A stretch of DNA of 64,000 bases. It comes from Paenibacillus kyungheensis (GTDB taxonomy: Bacteria; Bacillota; Bacilli; Paenibacillales; Paenibacillaceae). This document shows positions 1 to 8,975 of the stretch, one piece after another. Position 1 is the stretch's first letter, and each line of letters begins with the position of its first letter. The notes beneath the pieces are model-generated. The model was not told where the DNA came from and made no database searches. It saw only the letters and a list, made by a program, of their open reading frames with translations. Location of the stretch: positions 2,208,001-2,272,000 of the forward strand of contig NZ_CP117416.1 of NCBI RefSeq assembly GCF_028606985.1, given 5' to 3'. Made by a program: the position numbers and the translations under genes.

Positions 1-7
1 TATTATT

Positions 8-37
8 AAAATAAGTGCTTGACCGTTCGCTTATTTT
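8..37 (+). terminator. Possible short terminator hairpin
   Basis: AAATAAG at 9-15 can pair with CTTATTT at 30-36, extended by a T-G and a G-C pair, and runs into a short T stretch. It would lie downstream of a gene to the left of the window. The stem is short and AT-rich, so this is tentative. Confidence 0.3.
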
Positions 38-45
38 TCTGTAAG

Positions 46-93
46 ATACCACTGTAGCCTATTGAGAGTGATATGCGCTACAGTGGTATTTTA
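46..93 (+). terminator. Terminator-like 13-bp hairpin
   Basis: ATACCACTGTAGC at 46-58 pairs perfectly with GCTACAGTGGTAT at 77-89 across an 18-nt loop and is followed by TTTTA. It probably ends the transcript of a gene left of the window. The near symmetry means it could work on either strand. Confidence 0.55.
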
Positions 94-225
94 ATGTATA
101 AATGTTATAAATTGCTTGCTATGTTTAGTAATCATTTTACATTATGAATATTATGGCAAAGTAAAATGTCTTACTTTGTTCGATAACTTGTTCATTATGA
201 TTTTAATTATTAGTTATATCTTATA
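94..225. other. AT-rich upstream region with one hairpin
   Basis: No gene is visible. An 8-bp perfect hairpin (CAAAGTAA at 157-164, TTACTTTG at 171-178) lies upstream of the riboswitch. The promoter for the riboswitch transcript must be in this stretch, but no convincing -35/-10 pair was picked out. Confidence 0.3.
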
Positions 226-294
226 TATTCGTATATCCCCGAAAATAAGGTTTGGGGGTTTCTACAAGGGACCATAAATTCCTGACTACGAATA
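226..294 (+). promoter_or_regulatory. Purine riboswitch aptamer, guanine type
   Basis: All parts of the purine aptamer can be placed. P1 is TATTCGTA (226-233) with TACGAATA (287-294). P2 is CCCCGAA with TTTGGGG, 7 bp around the 7-nt loop AATAAGG. J2/3 reads GTTTCTAC, and P3 carries the CCATAAA loop. J3/1 reads GACTACG. P2 plus its loop is 21 nt, the same as in the B. subtilis xpt aptamer. The specificity base in J3/1 (equivalent of position 74) is C, which in characterised members selects guanine or hypoxanthine; U would select adenine. It controls the downstream FAD oxidoreductase. Confidence 0.9.
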
Positions 295-333
295 GTGTGC
301 TTTGGCATATCTATTCAACAGTCAGGAATTTTT
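276..333 (+). terminator. Riboswitch expression-platform terminator
   Basis: AAATTCCTGACT (276-287) pairs perfectly with AGTCAGGAATTT (320-331), followed by Ts. The left arm is the 3' side of P3 plus J3/1 and the first base of P1. Stable aptamer folding and terminator folding therefore compete for the same bases. The simplest reading must still be tested: in known guanine switches of this class, ligand binding holds P1 and lets the terminator form through a separate antiterminator. Here the terminator arm overlaps the aptamer itself, so the direction of control should be checked. Confidence 0.8.
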
Positions 334-371
334 GTGCTTTGACCCCATATTATTCATCTTAGGAGGACATT

Positions 372-1835
372 ATGAACCATTATGATTGTATTGTTGTAGG
401 CGCAGGACCAGCAGGAATTTTTGCATGTTATGAATTGACTCGTCAAGCACCAGATTGGAAAGTATTGTTGATCGACAAAGGGCATGATATTCATCGCCGT
501 AGTTGTCCAATCATGGAAGAGAAGATTCAATTGTGCCCGCCATCGGCTGGTAAAAAAGATTATGCTGGTTGTCTACCCGCTTGCTCAGTAACCGCAGGTT
601 TTGGTGGTGCAGGTGCTTATAGCGATGGCAAATTCAATATCACTACTGAATTTGGAGGTTGGTTAACCGATTACCTTTCTCCTTCGAAAGTGATGGAATT
701 GATTCGTTATGTGGATGATATCAATCTAGAACATGGAGCCACTCCTAATATTACTGATCCTACAACAGATACGATTCGTGATATCGAGCAACGTGGATAT
801 GCATCCGGTTTGAAATTGCTACGTGCTGAAGTTCGCCATTTGGGCACAGAACAGAACTTAGAGATTTTGAAATCCATTTATAGCTATCTGACTTCACGAA
901 TCGATATGGTGTTCAAAGCAGAAGTGGAAGATATTATCACGACCAAGATAGAAGGCAAGCACCAGATTACAGGAATCATGACCAAAAAAGGTGAAACATA
1001 TGAAGCTCCTATGGTGATGATTGCGCCCGGACGTGATGGTTCAGCGTGGTTAACTGAAATTTTGAAAAAGCGTCGTCTGAAAATGTACAACAATCAGGTG
1101 GATGTAGGTGTACGTGTAGAGACATCTGATGTGGTGATGCGCCAGATCAATGAACATTTATATGAAGGTAAATTTATTTTTAATACATCGGTAGGGACAA
1201 GAGTAAGAACATTCTGTAGTAATCCATCCGGTCATGTTGTAGTCGAGAACCATAGTGGTGTTATGGCAGCCAATGGTCACTCTTTCAAAGATCCAGTGTT
1301 GGGATCTAGCAATACGAATTTTGCTTTGCTAGTATCACATAAATTTACAGAGCCGTTTGATAAGCCTAATGAATATGCTCGTGAAATCTGTCGTCGTGCT
1401 AATGATCTTTCTAGTGGTGGAGTGATTGTACAAAAATACGGTGATATTCTTCGTGGTCGTCGTTCGACAAGAGAACGAATTAATGAAGGATTCTTAGAAC
1501 CTACACTTAAAGAAGCTGTTCCGGGTGATCTGGGATTGGTATTGCCTTACAACACAATGAAAAGCTTGATCGAAATGGTCGAAGCGCTGGAAGGTGTAAC
1601 ACCAGGGATCGCTTCTGAACATACATTGTTTTACGGTGTAGAAGCGAAGTTCTATTCTGCACGTCCCAAGTTAGATGAAAATTTAGAAACTGAAATTGAT
1701 GGATTATATTGCGGTGGAGACGGAGCAGGCGTGACACGTGGTCTAGCACAAGCAGGTGCAGCAGGAGTATGGATTGCTCGTAATATGGTTACCAAAGCAG
1801 GAACAACTACGAAAGTGCCAGCTACTGTTGTATAA
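372..1835 (+). CDS. FAD-dependent oxidoreductase, COG2509-like
   Basis: A 487-residue flavoprotein. The N-terminus has the dinucleotide-binding GAGPAGI motif at about residues 11-17. The C-terminus has a second FAD-contact stretch, GLYCGGDGAGVTRGLAQAGA. A cysteine-bearing segment around residues 45-75 (SCPIMEE, CPPSAGKKDYAGC, CLPACS) fits COG2509 'uncharacterised FAD-dependent dehydrogenases'. Substrate unknown. The start is fixed by AGGAGG at 361-366. It is a monocistronic unit closed by a terminator, and a guanine-type riboswitch precedes it. This suggests a role near purine or flavin metabolism, which is inference only. Confidence 0.85.
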   Translation: MNHYDCIVVGAGPAGIFACYELTRQAPDWKVLLIDKGHDIHRRSCPIMEEKIQLCPPSAGKKDYAGCLPACSVTAGFGGAGAYSDGKFNITTEFGGWLTDYLSPSKVMELIRYVDDINLEHGATPNITDPTTDTIRDIEQRGYASGLKLLRAEVRHLGTEQNLEILKSIYSYLTSRIDMVFKAEVEDIITTKIEGKHQITGIMTKKGETYEAPMVMIAPGRDGSAWLTEILKKRRLKMYNNQVDVGVRVETSDVVMRQINEHLYEGKFIFNTSVGTRVRTFCSNPSGHVVVENHSGVMAANGHSFKDPVLGSSNTNFALLVSHKFTEPFDKPNEYAREICRRANDLSSGGVIVQKYGDILRGRRSTRERINEGFLEPTLKEAVPGDLGLVLPYNTMKSLIEMVEALEGVTPGIASEHTLFYGVEAKFYSARPKLDENLETEIDGLYCGGDGAGVTRGLAQAGAAGVWIARNMVTKAGTTTKVPATVV

Positions 1836-1891
1836 CATCCAAAGCAAATCGTAATGATAAAAACAACAAAATAAAATATGTAGAAATAAGT

Positions 1892-1933
1892 AAAGATCAG
1901 ATCCCTTTGATATGAAGTGGATTTGATCTTTTT
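1892..1933 (+). terminator. Rho-independent terminator
   Basis: AAAGATCAGATCC (1892-1904) pairs with GGATTTGATCTTT (1919-1931) with a single G-U pair, and a T run follows. It closes the FAD oxidoreductase transcript. Confidence 0.8.
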
Positions 1934-1972
1934 GCATGATATCGATTTTGATAGTACATCGCCTCTATGTCT

Positions 1973-2107
1973 GTTATATCTATGATGTATACATGTATTG
2001 TTAGAACTCATCGGTTATATCCATGATGTATACGTGTATTGTTGGAACTCACCGATTATATCTATGATGTATACATGTAATATTAAAACTCACTAGTTAT
2101 ATAAATG
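1973..2107. repeat. 41-bp tandem repeat, three units plus partial fourth
   Basis: Units begin at 1973, 2014 and 2055, each containing TTATATC, then ATGATGTATAC, then GAACTCA or AAACTCA. A degraded fourth start (GTTATAT, 2096) follows. Units differ by a few substitutions. No ORF runs through it. It occupies the gap between the FAD oxidoreductase terminator and the pxp genes. It is not a CRISPR: there are no spacers. Confidence 0.85.
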
Positions 2108-2257
2108 TCTGCTTTTTCCTTGAGCGTCTATGATTATGTCATTCCTTATTTGCTCTATCTACAAGGAACATGGTTCAATAGAATTAATCCATGTAAAGTA
2201 TAATTATAGTTAGATTTATACAGATCAATCTATACATAGAAAGGAGTATACAACCTT

Positions 2258-3076
2258 ATGACATGGGTAATGGAACCGCTAGGAGATTCAGCAGTAGTGA
2301 TCGAATTTGGAACCACTATTGATAAGTCTATTTTAGAAAAAGTAACAGTAGCTGTTGCTGTCATAGAGCAACATCCATTTGACGGTTATATAGAGTGTAT
2401 TCCTTCTTTTACTACAGTAACGGTGTTTTACGATCTGGATCAGATTAATTTGCATGATCTATACTCATGGACAGAACAGCAGAATGCTGATAAGGAAGTG
2501 TCTGTTTTTGATTATGTATGTTTTCTAATTCGGCAATCGTTGGTATCGATCATATTACCGTCAGAGGATAATATACAATCAACTTCTAGCGCTGAATCAC
2601 AATATCGCAATCACGTTATTCAACCTGTGCATAAAGTAACAGATATTCCTGTATGTTATGGCAATGAATATGGACCTGATCTGGAATATGTAGCTACTTA
2701 TCATCATCTTTCGGTCGAAGAAGTGATCGCTATTCATTGTAGTTATGAATATTTGATTTATGCGATAGGATTTGCGCCTGGATTTCCTTATATGGGTGGA
2801 ATGTCGACAAAGATTGCTACTCCTCGTAAAGCAACACCTCGATTAGTGATTCCGGCAGGTTCGGTCGGTATTGCGGGTACGCAGACAGGCATTTATCCAT
2901 TAGCAACACCGGGTGGATGGCAATTGATTGGTAGAACACCATTGACTCTTTTTCGACCGAATCAGCATCCACCTGTTTTGTTAGCAAGTGGGATGTCTAT
3001 TCGTTTTCACGCGATTGATGAGGAAGAATATCACTATTTACAGCAACTCCATCCTTTAGCAGAAGAGGGGATATGA
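2258..3076 (+). CDS. pxpB: 5-oxoprolinase subunit PxpB
   Basis: PxpB (KipI) family, the small subunit that works with PxpC and PxpA in ATP-dependent opening of 5-oxoproline to glutamate. The family signature is clear: YAIGFAPGFPYMGG, then PRLVIPAGSVGIAGTQTGIY and PGGWQLIGRTP, about residues 168-230. At 272 residues it is longer than the usual 235-245. The extra length is a poorly conserved insert around residues 90-130. AAGGAG at 2241-2246 supports the start. The stop overlaps the pxpC start (ATGATG), which points to translational coupling. Confidence 0.92.
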   Translation: MTWVMEPLGDSAVVIEFGTTIDKSILEKVTVAVAVIEQHPFDGYIECIPSFTTVTVFYDLDQINLHDLYSWTEQQNADKEVSVFDYVCFLIRQSLVSIILPSEDNIQSTSSAESQYRNHVIQPVHKVTDIPVCYGNEYGPDLEYVATYHHLSVEEVIAIHCSYEYLIYAIGFAPGFPYMGGMSTKIATPRKATPRLVIPAGSVGIAGTQTGIYPLATPGGWQLIGRTPLTLFRPNQHPPVLLASGMSIRFHAIDEEEYHYLQQLHPLAEEGI

Positions 3077-4080
3077 TGACTATTTTGATTCACAAACCAG
3101 GACTGCTCTGTACGATTCAAGATCGTGGTCGAAAAAAGTATGGGAAATATGGAATAAGTATCAGTGGAGCAATAGATACATTTGCACATCAAGTTGCGAA
3201 TCGCTTAGTAGGCAATAACGAAGATCAGGCAACATTAGAGATTACGTTATCAGGATGGGTGGGCGAATTTCAAAGTGATCAATGGATAGCGATTACAGGC
3301 GGTGATCTTGGTGCACAGATCGATGGAAAAGAAGTTCCTATGTGGCGTCCGGTATGGGTGCGTCAGGGAAGTATACTTGTATTCAAACGTGTTGTTAACG
3401 GGTGTCGTGCTTATCTGGCAGTAAGTGGTGGTCTGGCTATAGATAAAGTGATGGAAAGCAGGAGTACGTATTTGCGTGCAGGTATAGGAGGGTTAGAAGG
3501 AAAAGGGCTAAAAAAGAACGATAGTATTCATATCCAAAAAAGTAATCTTCGACCCCCATCTTCTGCTGATCTATCTACAGATCCTTTTTATTCTTTTCAC
3601 TGGTCTGTAGCCTATTCGGTACTGCCTCATTACTCTCAATCTCCTGTCATACGGATCATTTCAGGTAGACAATGGGATGATTTTACCAAACAAAGTCAAC
3701 GATTGCTTTGTGAAAGTGAATATCAGATCACACCACAATCTGATCGAATGGGTTATCGTTTGCAAGGCGCTACATTACAATTACATCAACCGCATGAATA
3801 TATATCTGAAGCAGTGGTGGATGGGACAATTCAAGTACCTGTCGATGGACAACCTATTGTGTTGATGGCAGATCGCCAGACATTAGGGGGTTATCCCAAA
3901 ATCGCACATGTTATTACAGTAGATCTACCTGTGCTGGCTCAATTGGCACCGGGTTCATCGATCCGCTTTGATCGGATTACGTTGGCAGAAGCCCAATCGT
4001 TATCTATACATAAGCGTCATCAACTACAATTACTGTATCGAACGATAGATGAAGCGCTACGTCCGTTGACGATTGGATAA
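3073..4080 (+). CDS. pxpC: 5-oxoprolinase subunit PxpC
   Basis: PxpC (KipA, biotin-dependent carboxyltransferase-like) family. It has the N-terminal PGLLCTIQDRGR motif (residues 9-20) and, further on, the RMGYRLQG and PVDGQPIVLMADRQTLGGYPKIAH type segments. Length, 335 residues, is normal. It forms the catalytic pair with PxpB. A purine-rich AGAGGGG ribosome site sits inside pxpB. Either ATG of the ATGATG pair (3073 or 3076) could start translation. No other carboxylase subunits are nearby, so oxoprolinase is preferred over urea or allophanate hydrolysis. Confidence 0.92.
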   Translation: MMTILIHKPGLLCTIQDRGRKKYGKYGISISGAIDTFAHQVANRLVGNNEDQATLEITLSGWVGEFQSDQWIAITGGDLGAQIDGKEVPMWRPVWVRQGSILVFKRVVNGCRAYLAVSGGLAIDKVMESRSTYLRAGIGGLEGKGLKKNDSIHIQKSNLRPPSSADLSTDPFYSFHWSVAYSVLPHYSQSPVIRIISGRQWDDFTKQSQRLLCESEYQITPQSDRMGYRLQGATLQLHQPHEYISEAVVDGTIQVPVDGQPIVLMADRQTLGGYPKIAHVITVDLPVLAQLAPGSSIRFDRITLAEAQSLSIHKRHQLQLLYRTIDEALRPLTIG

Positions 4081-4159
4081 GTAGTAAGTGATAGCATATG
4101 CTTCAATCAGGAAAAGTATAAACAAGTACAAAGTCATTCGTGATGAAAAGGAGAACCGT

Positions 4160-4930
4160 ATGCATACGATAGATATCAATTGTGATATGGGAGAAAGCTA
4201 TGGTGCGTATATGATAGGAGCAGATGAACAACTATTTCCATACATTACATCTGCAAATATCGCTTGCGGATTACATGCAGGTGATCCGGGCGTAATGCGT
4301 CAATCTGTGCAATCTGCTTTGAAATATGGAGTGAAAATTGGAGCACATCCTGGATTACCTGATATACAAGGATTCGGACGGCGGAAGATGGATATTTCAG
4401 CAACAGAAGCATATGATCTGATTACTTATCAGATTGGAGCATTAGCGGCTTTTGTACAGCAAGAAGGTGGAGTATTACATCATGTCAAACCGCATGGTGC
4501 TTTGTATAATATGGCTGCACAATCACAAAGTCTAGCAGAAGCGATAGCACAGGCTATATATCGTTTCGATCCCAAGTTGATTTTATATGGACTAGCAGGG
4601 AGCGCATTGATTGATGCAGGCAAGCACATAGGATTAACAGTAGTGAATGAAGTATTTGCGGATCGTACGTATGGCGATGATGGTCAGCTTACATCCAGAA
4701 GTGATCCACTTGCCTTGATTACAGATACAGAGCAAGCGGTACGTCAAGTCATCCATATGATCCAACAGCATAGCGTTATATCGACCAATGGAAATTCTAT
4801 TCCACTTATAGCAGATAGTGTCTGTATCCATGGAGATGGTCAACATGCTGTAGATTTTGTGAAAGAGTTGAAATCAAGATTAGAAGCCGAGCATATTCGT
4901 ATTCAACCTGTTATGCAGATCAAATCATGA
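4160..4930 (+). CDS. pxpA: 5-oxoprolinase subunit PxpA
   Basis: LamB/YcsF family, third 5-oxoprolinase subunit. Typical stretches are [12 protein letters not shown] at the N-terminus, [25 protein letters not shown] and [11 protein letters not shown]. The chosen ATG is preceded by AAAAGGAG and gives 256 residues, the family norm. The frame stays open for 24 codons upstream, but that extension has no ribosome site. pxpB, pxpC and pxpA together make a full oxoprolinase set, used to salvage spontaneously formed pyroglutamate. Confidence 0.93.
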   Translation: MHTIDINCDMGESYGAYMIGADEQLFPYITSANIACGLHAGDPGVMRQSVQSALKYGVKIGAHPGLPDIQGFGRRKMDISATEAYDLITYQIGALAAFVQQEGGVLHHVKPHGALYNMAAQSQSLAEAIAQAIYRFDPKLILYGLAGSALIDAGKHIGLTVVNEVFADRTYGDDGQLTSRSDPLALITDTEQAVRQVIHMIQQHSVISTNGNSIPLIADSVCIHGDGQHAVDFVKELKSRLEAEHIRIQPVMQIKS

Positions 4931-4997
4931 TTAGATAATCATTGATATAGAAATGCTATATATTGAAGTAAGGTTTGATAGAAAAGGGGTCAAGACG

Positions 4998-5999
4998 TTG
5001 TGTAAACAATCTATATCTTTGTATCTAAGTGAGGACGATTCTACGATAGAGTCACCTCTTCATTATATTTATACGTATGCTTGTCATGAAGATGAAGTCG
5101 AATTATGTGATCTAGAATTGCACTCATTATTAGGTCATTCACCACAGACCCGTTATATCAAAAGCGATATAGCGATAGCACCGAATCGAAGTCCTTTTAT
5201 TCATTATCGTATTGCAACGCAGTATGAAGCGTCTACACTAGAACAATTGGAACGTATCGTTCAATCGATTGAATTAGAAGATCAGACTTTTAAATTAATA
5301 TGTATTGCTGCTGAACAGCTATTCACTTATGAAGAAAAGCGTCTGTTAGAACGTCGTATCGGTATGAATATTAAAGGAACAGCTCATATGAAACAGCCGC
5401 AAATTTTATTGGGATTAACATTTGCTGATCAACGATGGATTGTTGGAGAATGTATAGCTTCTGAACCGATCTGGCTTCACCATAATGATAAGCCCAGACA
5501 TTATTCAACTGCACTTAGTACAAGAGTAGCTAGAGCAGTAGCCAATATTGCTGTGCCACAACCACAAGGGATGACAATGATTGATCCTTGTTGTGGTATC
5601 GGAACTGTTCTGATCGAAGCATTATCGATGGGAATCCAGATTGTAGGATATGATCTTAATCCTTTGGCCGTACAAGGAGCAAGAGAAAATCTAATACATT
5701 ATGAGATGCCAGATATTGTGAAGATTGCTGATATGCGAGCATTGGAAGGACGATACGATGCATTGGTTTTGGATTTGCCTTATAATCTGTGCTCTGTTCT
5801 AAGTCAGCAGACAAGATTAGAGATGCTTGCTAGCGCCAAACGACTGGGCGAACGTATTCTTATTCTAGCGACAGAACCTATTCAAGAATCAATCGCAGAA
5901 GTAGGTCTGCAAATACTAGAAGTCTGTCATATTCGTAAAGGAAAATTTGTACGCTATCTATTTATTTGTCAATCTTATCAAGCGGATATGAGACTATAG
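4998..5999 (+). CDS. TRM11-like SAM-dependent methyltransferase
   Basis: Rossmann methyltransferase of the TRM11/RlmL-like nucleic-acid group. The SAM-binding loop is MIDPCCGIGTVLIEAL, followed by GYDLNP. The catalytic DLPY tetrapeptide (LVLDLPYNL) is the (D/N)PPY-type motif of amino-N methyltransferases. The N-terminal third would bind RNA. A TTG start is chosen because AAAAGGGG lies 8 nt upstream (333 residues); an ATG at 4953 in the same frame lacks a ribosome site. It follows pxpA after 67 bp and may be cotranscribed. Target (tRNA or rRNA) cannot be read from sequence. Confidence 0.75.
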   Translation: MCKQSISLYLSEDDSTIESPLHYIYTYACHEDEVELCDLELHSLLGHSPQTRYIKSDIAIAPNRSPFIHYRIATQYEASTLEQLERIVQSIELEDQTFKLICIAAEQLFTYEEKRLLERRIGMNIKGTAHMKQPQILLGLTFADQRWIVGECIASEPIWLHHNDKPRHYSTALSTRVARAVANIAVPQPQGMTMIDPCCGIGTVLIEALSMGIQIVGYDLNPLAVQGARENLIHYEMPDIVKIADMRALEGRYDALVLDLPYNLCSVLSQQTRLEMLASAKRLGERILILATEPIQESIAEVGLQILEVCHIRKGKFVRYLFICQSYQADMRL

Positions 6000-6120
6000 A
6001 TGCAATTTTTACTATTTATTCGACCATTGGATAAAAAAACTGTAAATTGTGTGTGAAATTTAGTAACATGTAAACAACCGGTGTGTTCCGGGAACTTACA
6101 TATAGAGAGGATGTCTACCG

Positions 6121-7815
6121 ATGAAATTTAGTGAATTTCCTTATGAACGCCCGAATTTGGACGCTGTCAAAGTTACTTTTGATGAGTTGTTGAGTCAATT
6201 TGTGAATGCGGCAACGTTTGCAGAACAAGATGTAGCAATGTCTGAAATTAACAAGTTGTTCAATACGTATTCTACTCAAGCTCAACTTGTCTATATTCGC
6301 CACTCCATTAATACAAATGATGAATTCTACAAAACAGAGCAAGATTATATGGATGAGATCGATCCTCTGTTCCAAGAATACATAGATACGTATTATAAAG
6401 CGCTGGTTACTTCTGCATTCCGCACTGAATTAGAGCAAAAATGGGGTAGTCATTTATTTGCATTAGCTGAAATGAAACTCAAAACATTCCATCCTGACAT
6501 TATTGCTGATCTGCAACAGGAAAATAAATTAACAACTGCTTATGCTCAATTGATTGCTTCTGCAAAAATTCCATTTGAAGGCGAAGAACGTACTCTTTCT
6601 CAGTTAGCACCTTTTAGCCTTTCTAAAGATCGCGATATGAGACAACGTGCTGGAGAAGCTCGTTATGGATTCCTTGCTGAACAAGGCGAAGAATTGGATC
6701 GCATCTATGATGAACTGGTGAAGATTCGTACGACTATTGCTCATAAATTGGGCTACAAAACATTTACTGCATTAGGATATGCTCGTATGGGACGTACAGA
6801 TTATGGCCCTGAACAAGTTGCTAATTTCCGCAAACAGGTTCAGGAATATATTGTTCCAGCAGCAGCGCGTCTCAAAGAACGCCAACGTCAACGTCTTGGG
6901 TTGGATCGTTTGACGTATTTCGATCAAGATTATTCATTCCCAACCGGTAATCCTACACCTAAAGGCGACCCTGACTTTATTATCCAAAATGGTGCACAAA
7001 TGTATAAAGAATTGTCACCAGAGATCAATGAGTTCTATGAATTTATGATGGAACATGAATTGATGGATCTATTAAGTAAAAAAGGTAAAATGGGTGGCGG
7101 TTATTGTACATTTATCAATGATCACCAAAGTCCATTTATTTTTGCCAACTTTAATGGAACATCCGGTGATATTGATGTACTAACTCATGAAGTAGGGCAT
7201 GCTTTCCAAGTGTATGAAAGTCGTCATTTTGAAGTACCTGAATACACATGGCCTACATCAGAAGCAGCCGAAATTCATTCCATGAGCATGGAGTTCTTTA
7301 CATGGCCGTGGATGGAATTGTTCTTCAAAGAAGATACAGAGAAATATAAATTCGATCATTTATCAAGTGGACTTATCTTTATTCCTTATGGAGTGGCTGT
7401 CGATGAATTCCAACACATCATCTATGAAAATCCAGAATTCACTCCTGCAGAACGCAAAGCAGCTTGGAAATCGGTAGAAGAGAAGTATTTACCATTCTGG
7501 GATCAAAGCGATAATCTATATCTACAAAGTGGAGCATACTGGCAAAAACAAGCTCATATCTATGAGTCTCCGTTCTACTATATCGATTATACGCTTGCAC
7601 AAATCTGTGCTTTCCAATTTTGGAAGCGGATGAATGAAGATCAGAAGCCTGCATGGGCAGACTATCTGCAATTATGTCGTGCTGGCGGAAGCAAGCCATT
7701 TACAGAGCTTGTCAAAGTGGGCGGATTAAACTCTCCATTTGAAGACGGCTGTGTTGCTTCTGTGATCGGTAATATTGAAGATTGGTTGAACAGTGTAGAC
7801 GATAAGAAACTGTAA
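6121..7815 (+). CDS. M3 family oligoendopeptidase
   Basis: Thimet/PepF-type zinc metallopeptidase, 564 residues. HEVGH at residues 356-360 is the HExxH zinc site. The third ligand is the glutamate of the following SEAAEIHSMSMEF segment. The fold is helical along its whole length and there is no signal peptide, so it acts on short peptides in the cytoplasm. AGAGAGG lies 10 nt before the ATG. It is a single-gene unit with its own terminator. Confidence 0.92.
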   Translation: MKFSEFPYERPNLDAVKVTFDELLSQFVNAATFAEQDVAMSEINKLFNTYSTQAQLVYIRHSINTNDEFYKTEQDYMDEIDPLFQEYIDTYYKALVTSAFRTELEQKWGSHLFALAEMKLKTFHPDIIADLQQENKLTTAYAQLIASAKIPFEGEERTLSQLAPFSLSKDRDMRQRAGEARYGFLAEQGEELDRIYDELVKIRTTIAHKLGYKTFTALGYARMGRTDYGPEQVANFRKQVQEYIVPAAARLKERQRQRLGLDRLTYFDQDYSFPTGNPTPKGDPDFIIQNGAQMYKELSPEINEFYEFMMEHELMDLLSKKGKMGGGYCTFINDHQSPFIFANFNGTSGDIDVLTHEVGHAFQVYESRHFEVPEYTWPTSEAAEIHSMSMEFFTWPWMELFFKEDTEKYKFDHLSSGLIFIPYGVAVDEFQHIIYENPEFTPAERKAAWKSVEEKYLPFWDQSDNLYLQSGAYWQKQAHIYESPFYYIDYTLAQICAFQFWKRMNEDQKPAWADYLQLCRAGGSKPFTELVKVGGLNSPFEDGCVASVIGNIEDWLNSVDDKKL

Positions 7816-7861
7816 AAAATATTTTAACCAAGCAATAAGATTCATATATACGTGAGTGTGG

Positions 7862-7901
7862 AAAAGGCTGACTGTGATCTTAGATCATGGTCAGCCTTTT
7901 T
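7862..7901 (+). terminator. Rho-independent terminator
   Basis: AAAAGGCTGAC (7862-7872) and GTCAGCCTTTT (7890-7900) form an 11-bp stem, with an inner GATC/GATC pairing, and a T tail. It ends the peptidase transcript. Confidence 0.88.
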
Positions 7902-7995
7902 GGTCATTTAACAAACTGAAGGTACAAAACGATATCATGGCTAACACTTTGCTTGTAATATTAATAACGTACTTTACAAATGAAGGAGGCTAACG

Positions 7996-8850
7996 ATGTC
8001 TATGGATGAGTCTGTGCGTATGCCTATTCGTTGGATCGTTTCTGATCTGGACGGCACTTTACTGGATACACACCAACATATTTCTCCTTATATGCAACAG
8101 CGTATTCACACTTTTATAACGAATGGTGGACACTTTACACTAGCTACAGGCAGATCGTTAATCAGTGTTCAACCTTTTATAGAGTTATTACATCTAACTG
8201 ATCCTATTATTCTGTACAATGGAGCCAAAATATATGATCCTTTGCAAGCTTGCTTTCTAGAAGAAAAATTTGTCTCGTTAGCTCATGTACAATGGATATT
8301 TAATCATTATTACAATATACGTCAACCGTTTGATCTCGATTTGCTTCTTTTTTATCAAGAACAGATTTATTGCACACGTATTACTCCCAAAATACAACGG
8401 TGGATCGATAAAGAACAAGTTGAAGTACAAGTCGTTACGTTAGCTTCTTTGGAACAAGTAGCATCCCAGATCACCAAAATGATGTTGCTTGGCGAACCGG
8501 AATCGTTAACCCTTTTTCAGCAACAGATCGAATTATTAAATACAGTGAAATCCGAACATGATATTTTAGAAATATTGCCTTTTGGGACAAGTAAAGGAAC
8601 AGCATTGCAACAATTGATCACCATGACAGGCGGTCACCATGATGAGTTTTTAACGGTAGGCGATCATCTTAATGATATTGAAATGATTCAGTTAACACGT
8701 CATGGTGTAGCGATGCAAAATGCTCATCCAGAGCTTAAACACGTAGCCAATTGGATCACTGCCAAAACGAATAACGAAGATGCATTGATTGAAGTGATAG
8801 ATTATGTAGAACAGAGTTGGATCACACAATATAATCCAGTGATCGGATAA
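7996..8850 (+). CDS. Cof-type HAD hydrolase
   Basis: HAD-IIB phosphatase of 284 residues. Motif I is SDLDGTLLD (residues 16-24), with the nucleophile Asp17 and acid/base Asp19. Motif II is TLATGRS, and motif IV is TVGDHLNDIEMI. The cap domain between them identifies the Cof/YidA group, whose members dephosphorylate sugar phosphates, pyridoxal phosphate or FMN. The substrate is not predictable. AAGGAGG at 7983-7989 precedes the ATG; another ATG two codons on is possible. Confidence 0.88.
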   Translation: MSMDESVRMPIRWIVSDLDGTLLDTHQHISPYMQQRIHTFITNGGHFTLATGRSLISVQPFIELLHLTDPIILYNGAKIYDPLQACFLEEKFVSLAHVQWIFNHYYNIRQPFDLDLLLFYQEQIYCTRITPKIQRWIDKEQVEVQVVTLASLEQVASQITKMMLLGEPESLTLFQQQIELLNTVKSEHDILEILPFGTSKGTALQQLITMTGGHHDEFLTVGDHLNDIEMIQLTRHGVAMQNAHPELKHVANWITAKTNNEDALIEVIDYVEQSWITQYNPVIG

Positions 8851-8856
8851 AATAGT

Positions 8857-8910
8857 AAGCAAACCTACCTTTGACCACATGTGAAAGGGTACAGGTTTGC
8901 TTCTTTTTTT
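8857..8910 (+). terminator. Rho-independent terminator
   Basis: AAGCAAACCT (8857-8866) pairs with AGGTTTGCTT (8893-8902), and an inner ACCTTT/AAAGGGT pairing extends it. CTTTTTTT follows. Confidence 0.88.
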
Positions 8911-8975
8911 GTAGTTGTTTCTGTATTTTTGTTATGCTAAGCTAATCTACATTCTAATACATAAAAGGAGAAGAT

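Noticed and set aside
1973-2107. Possible CRISPR array from regular 41-bp repeats
   Set aside because: The units follow each other without spacers and diverge by point changes; there are no cas genes.
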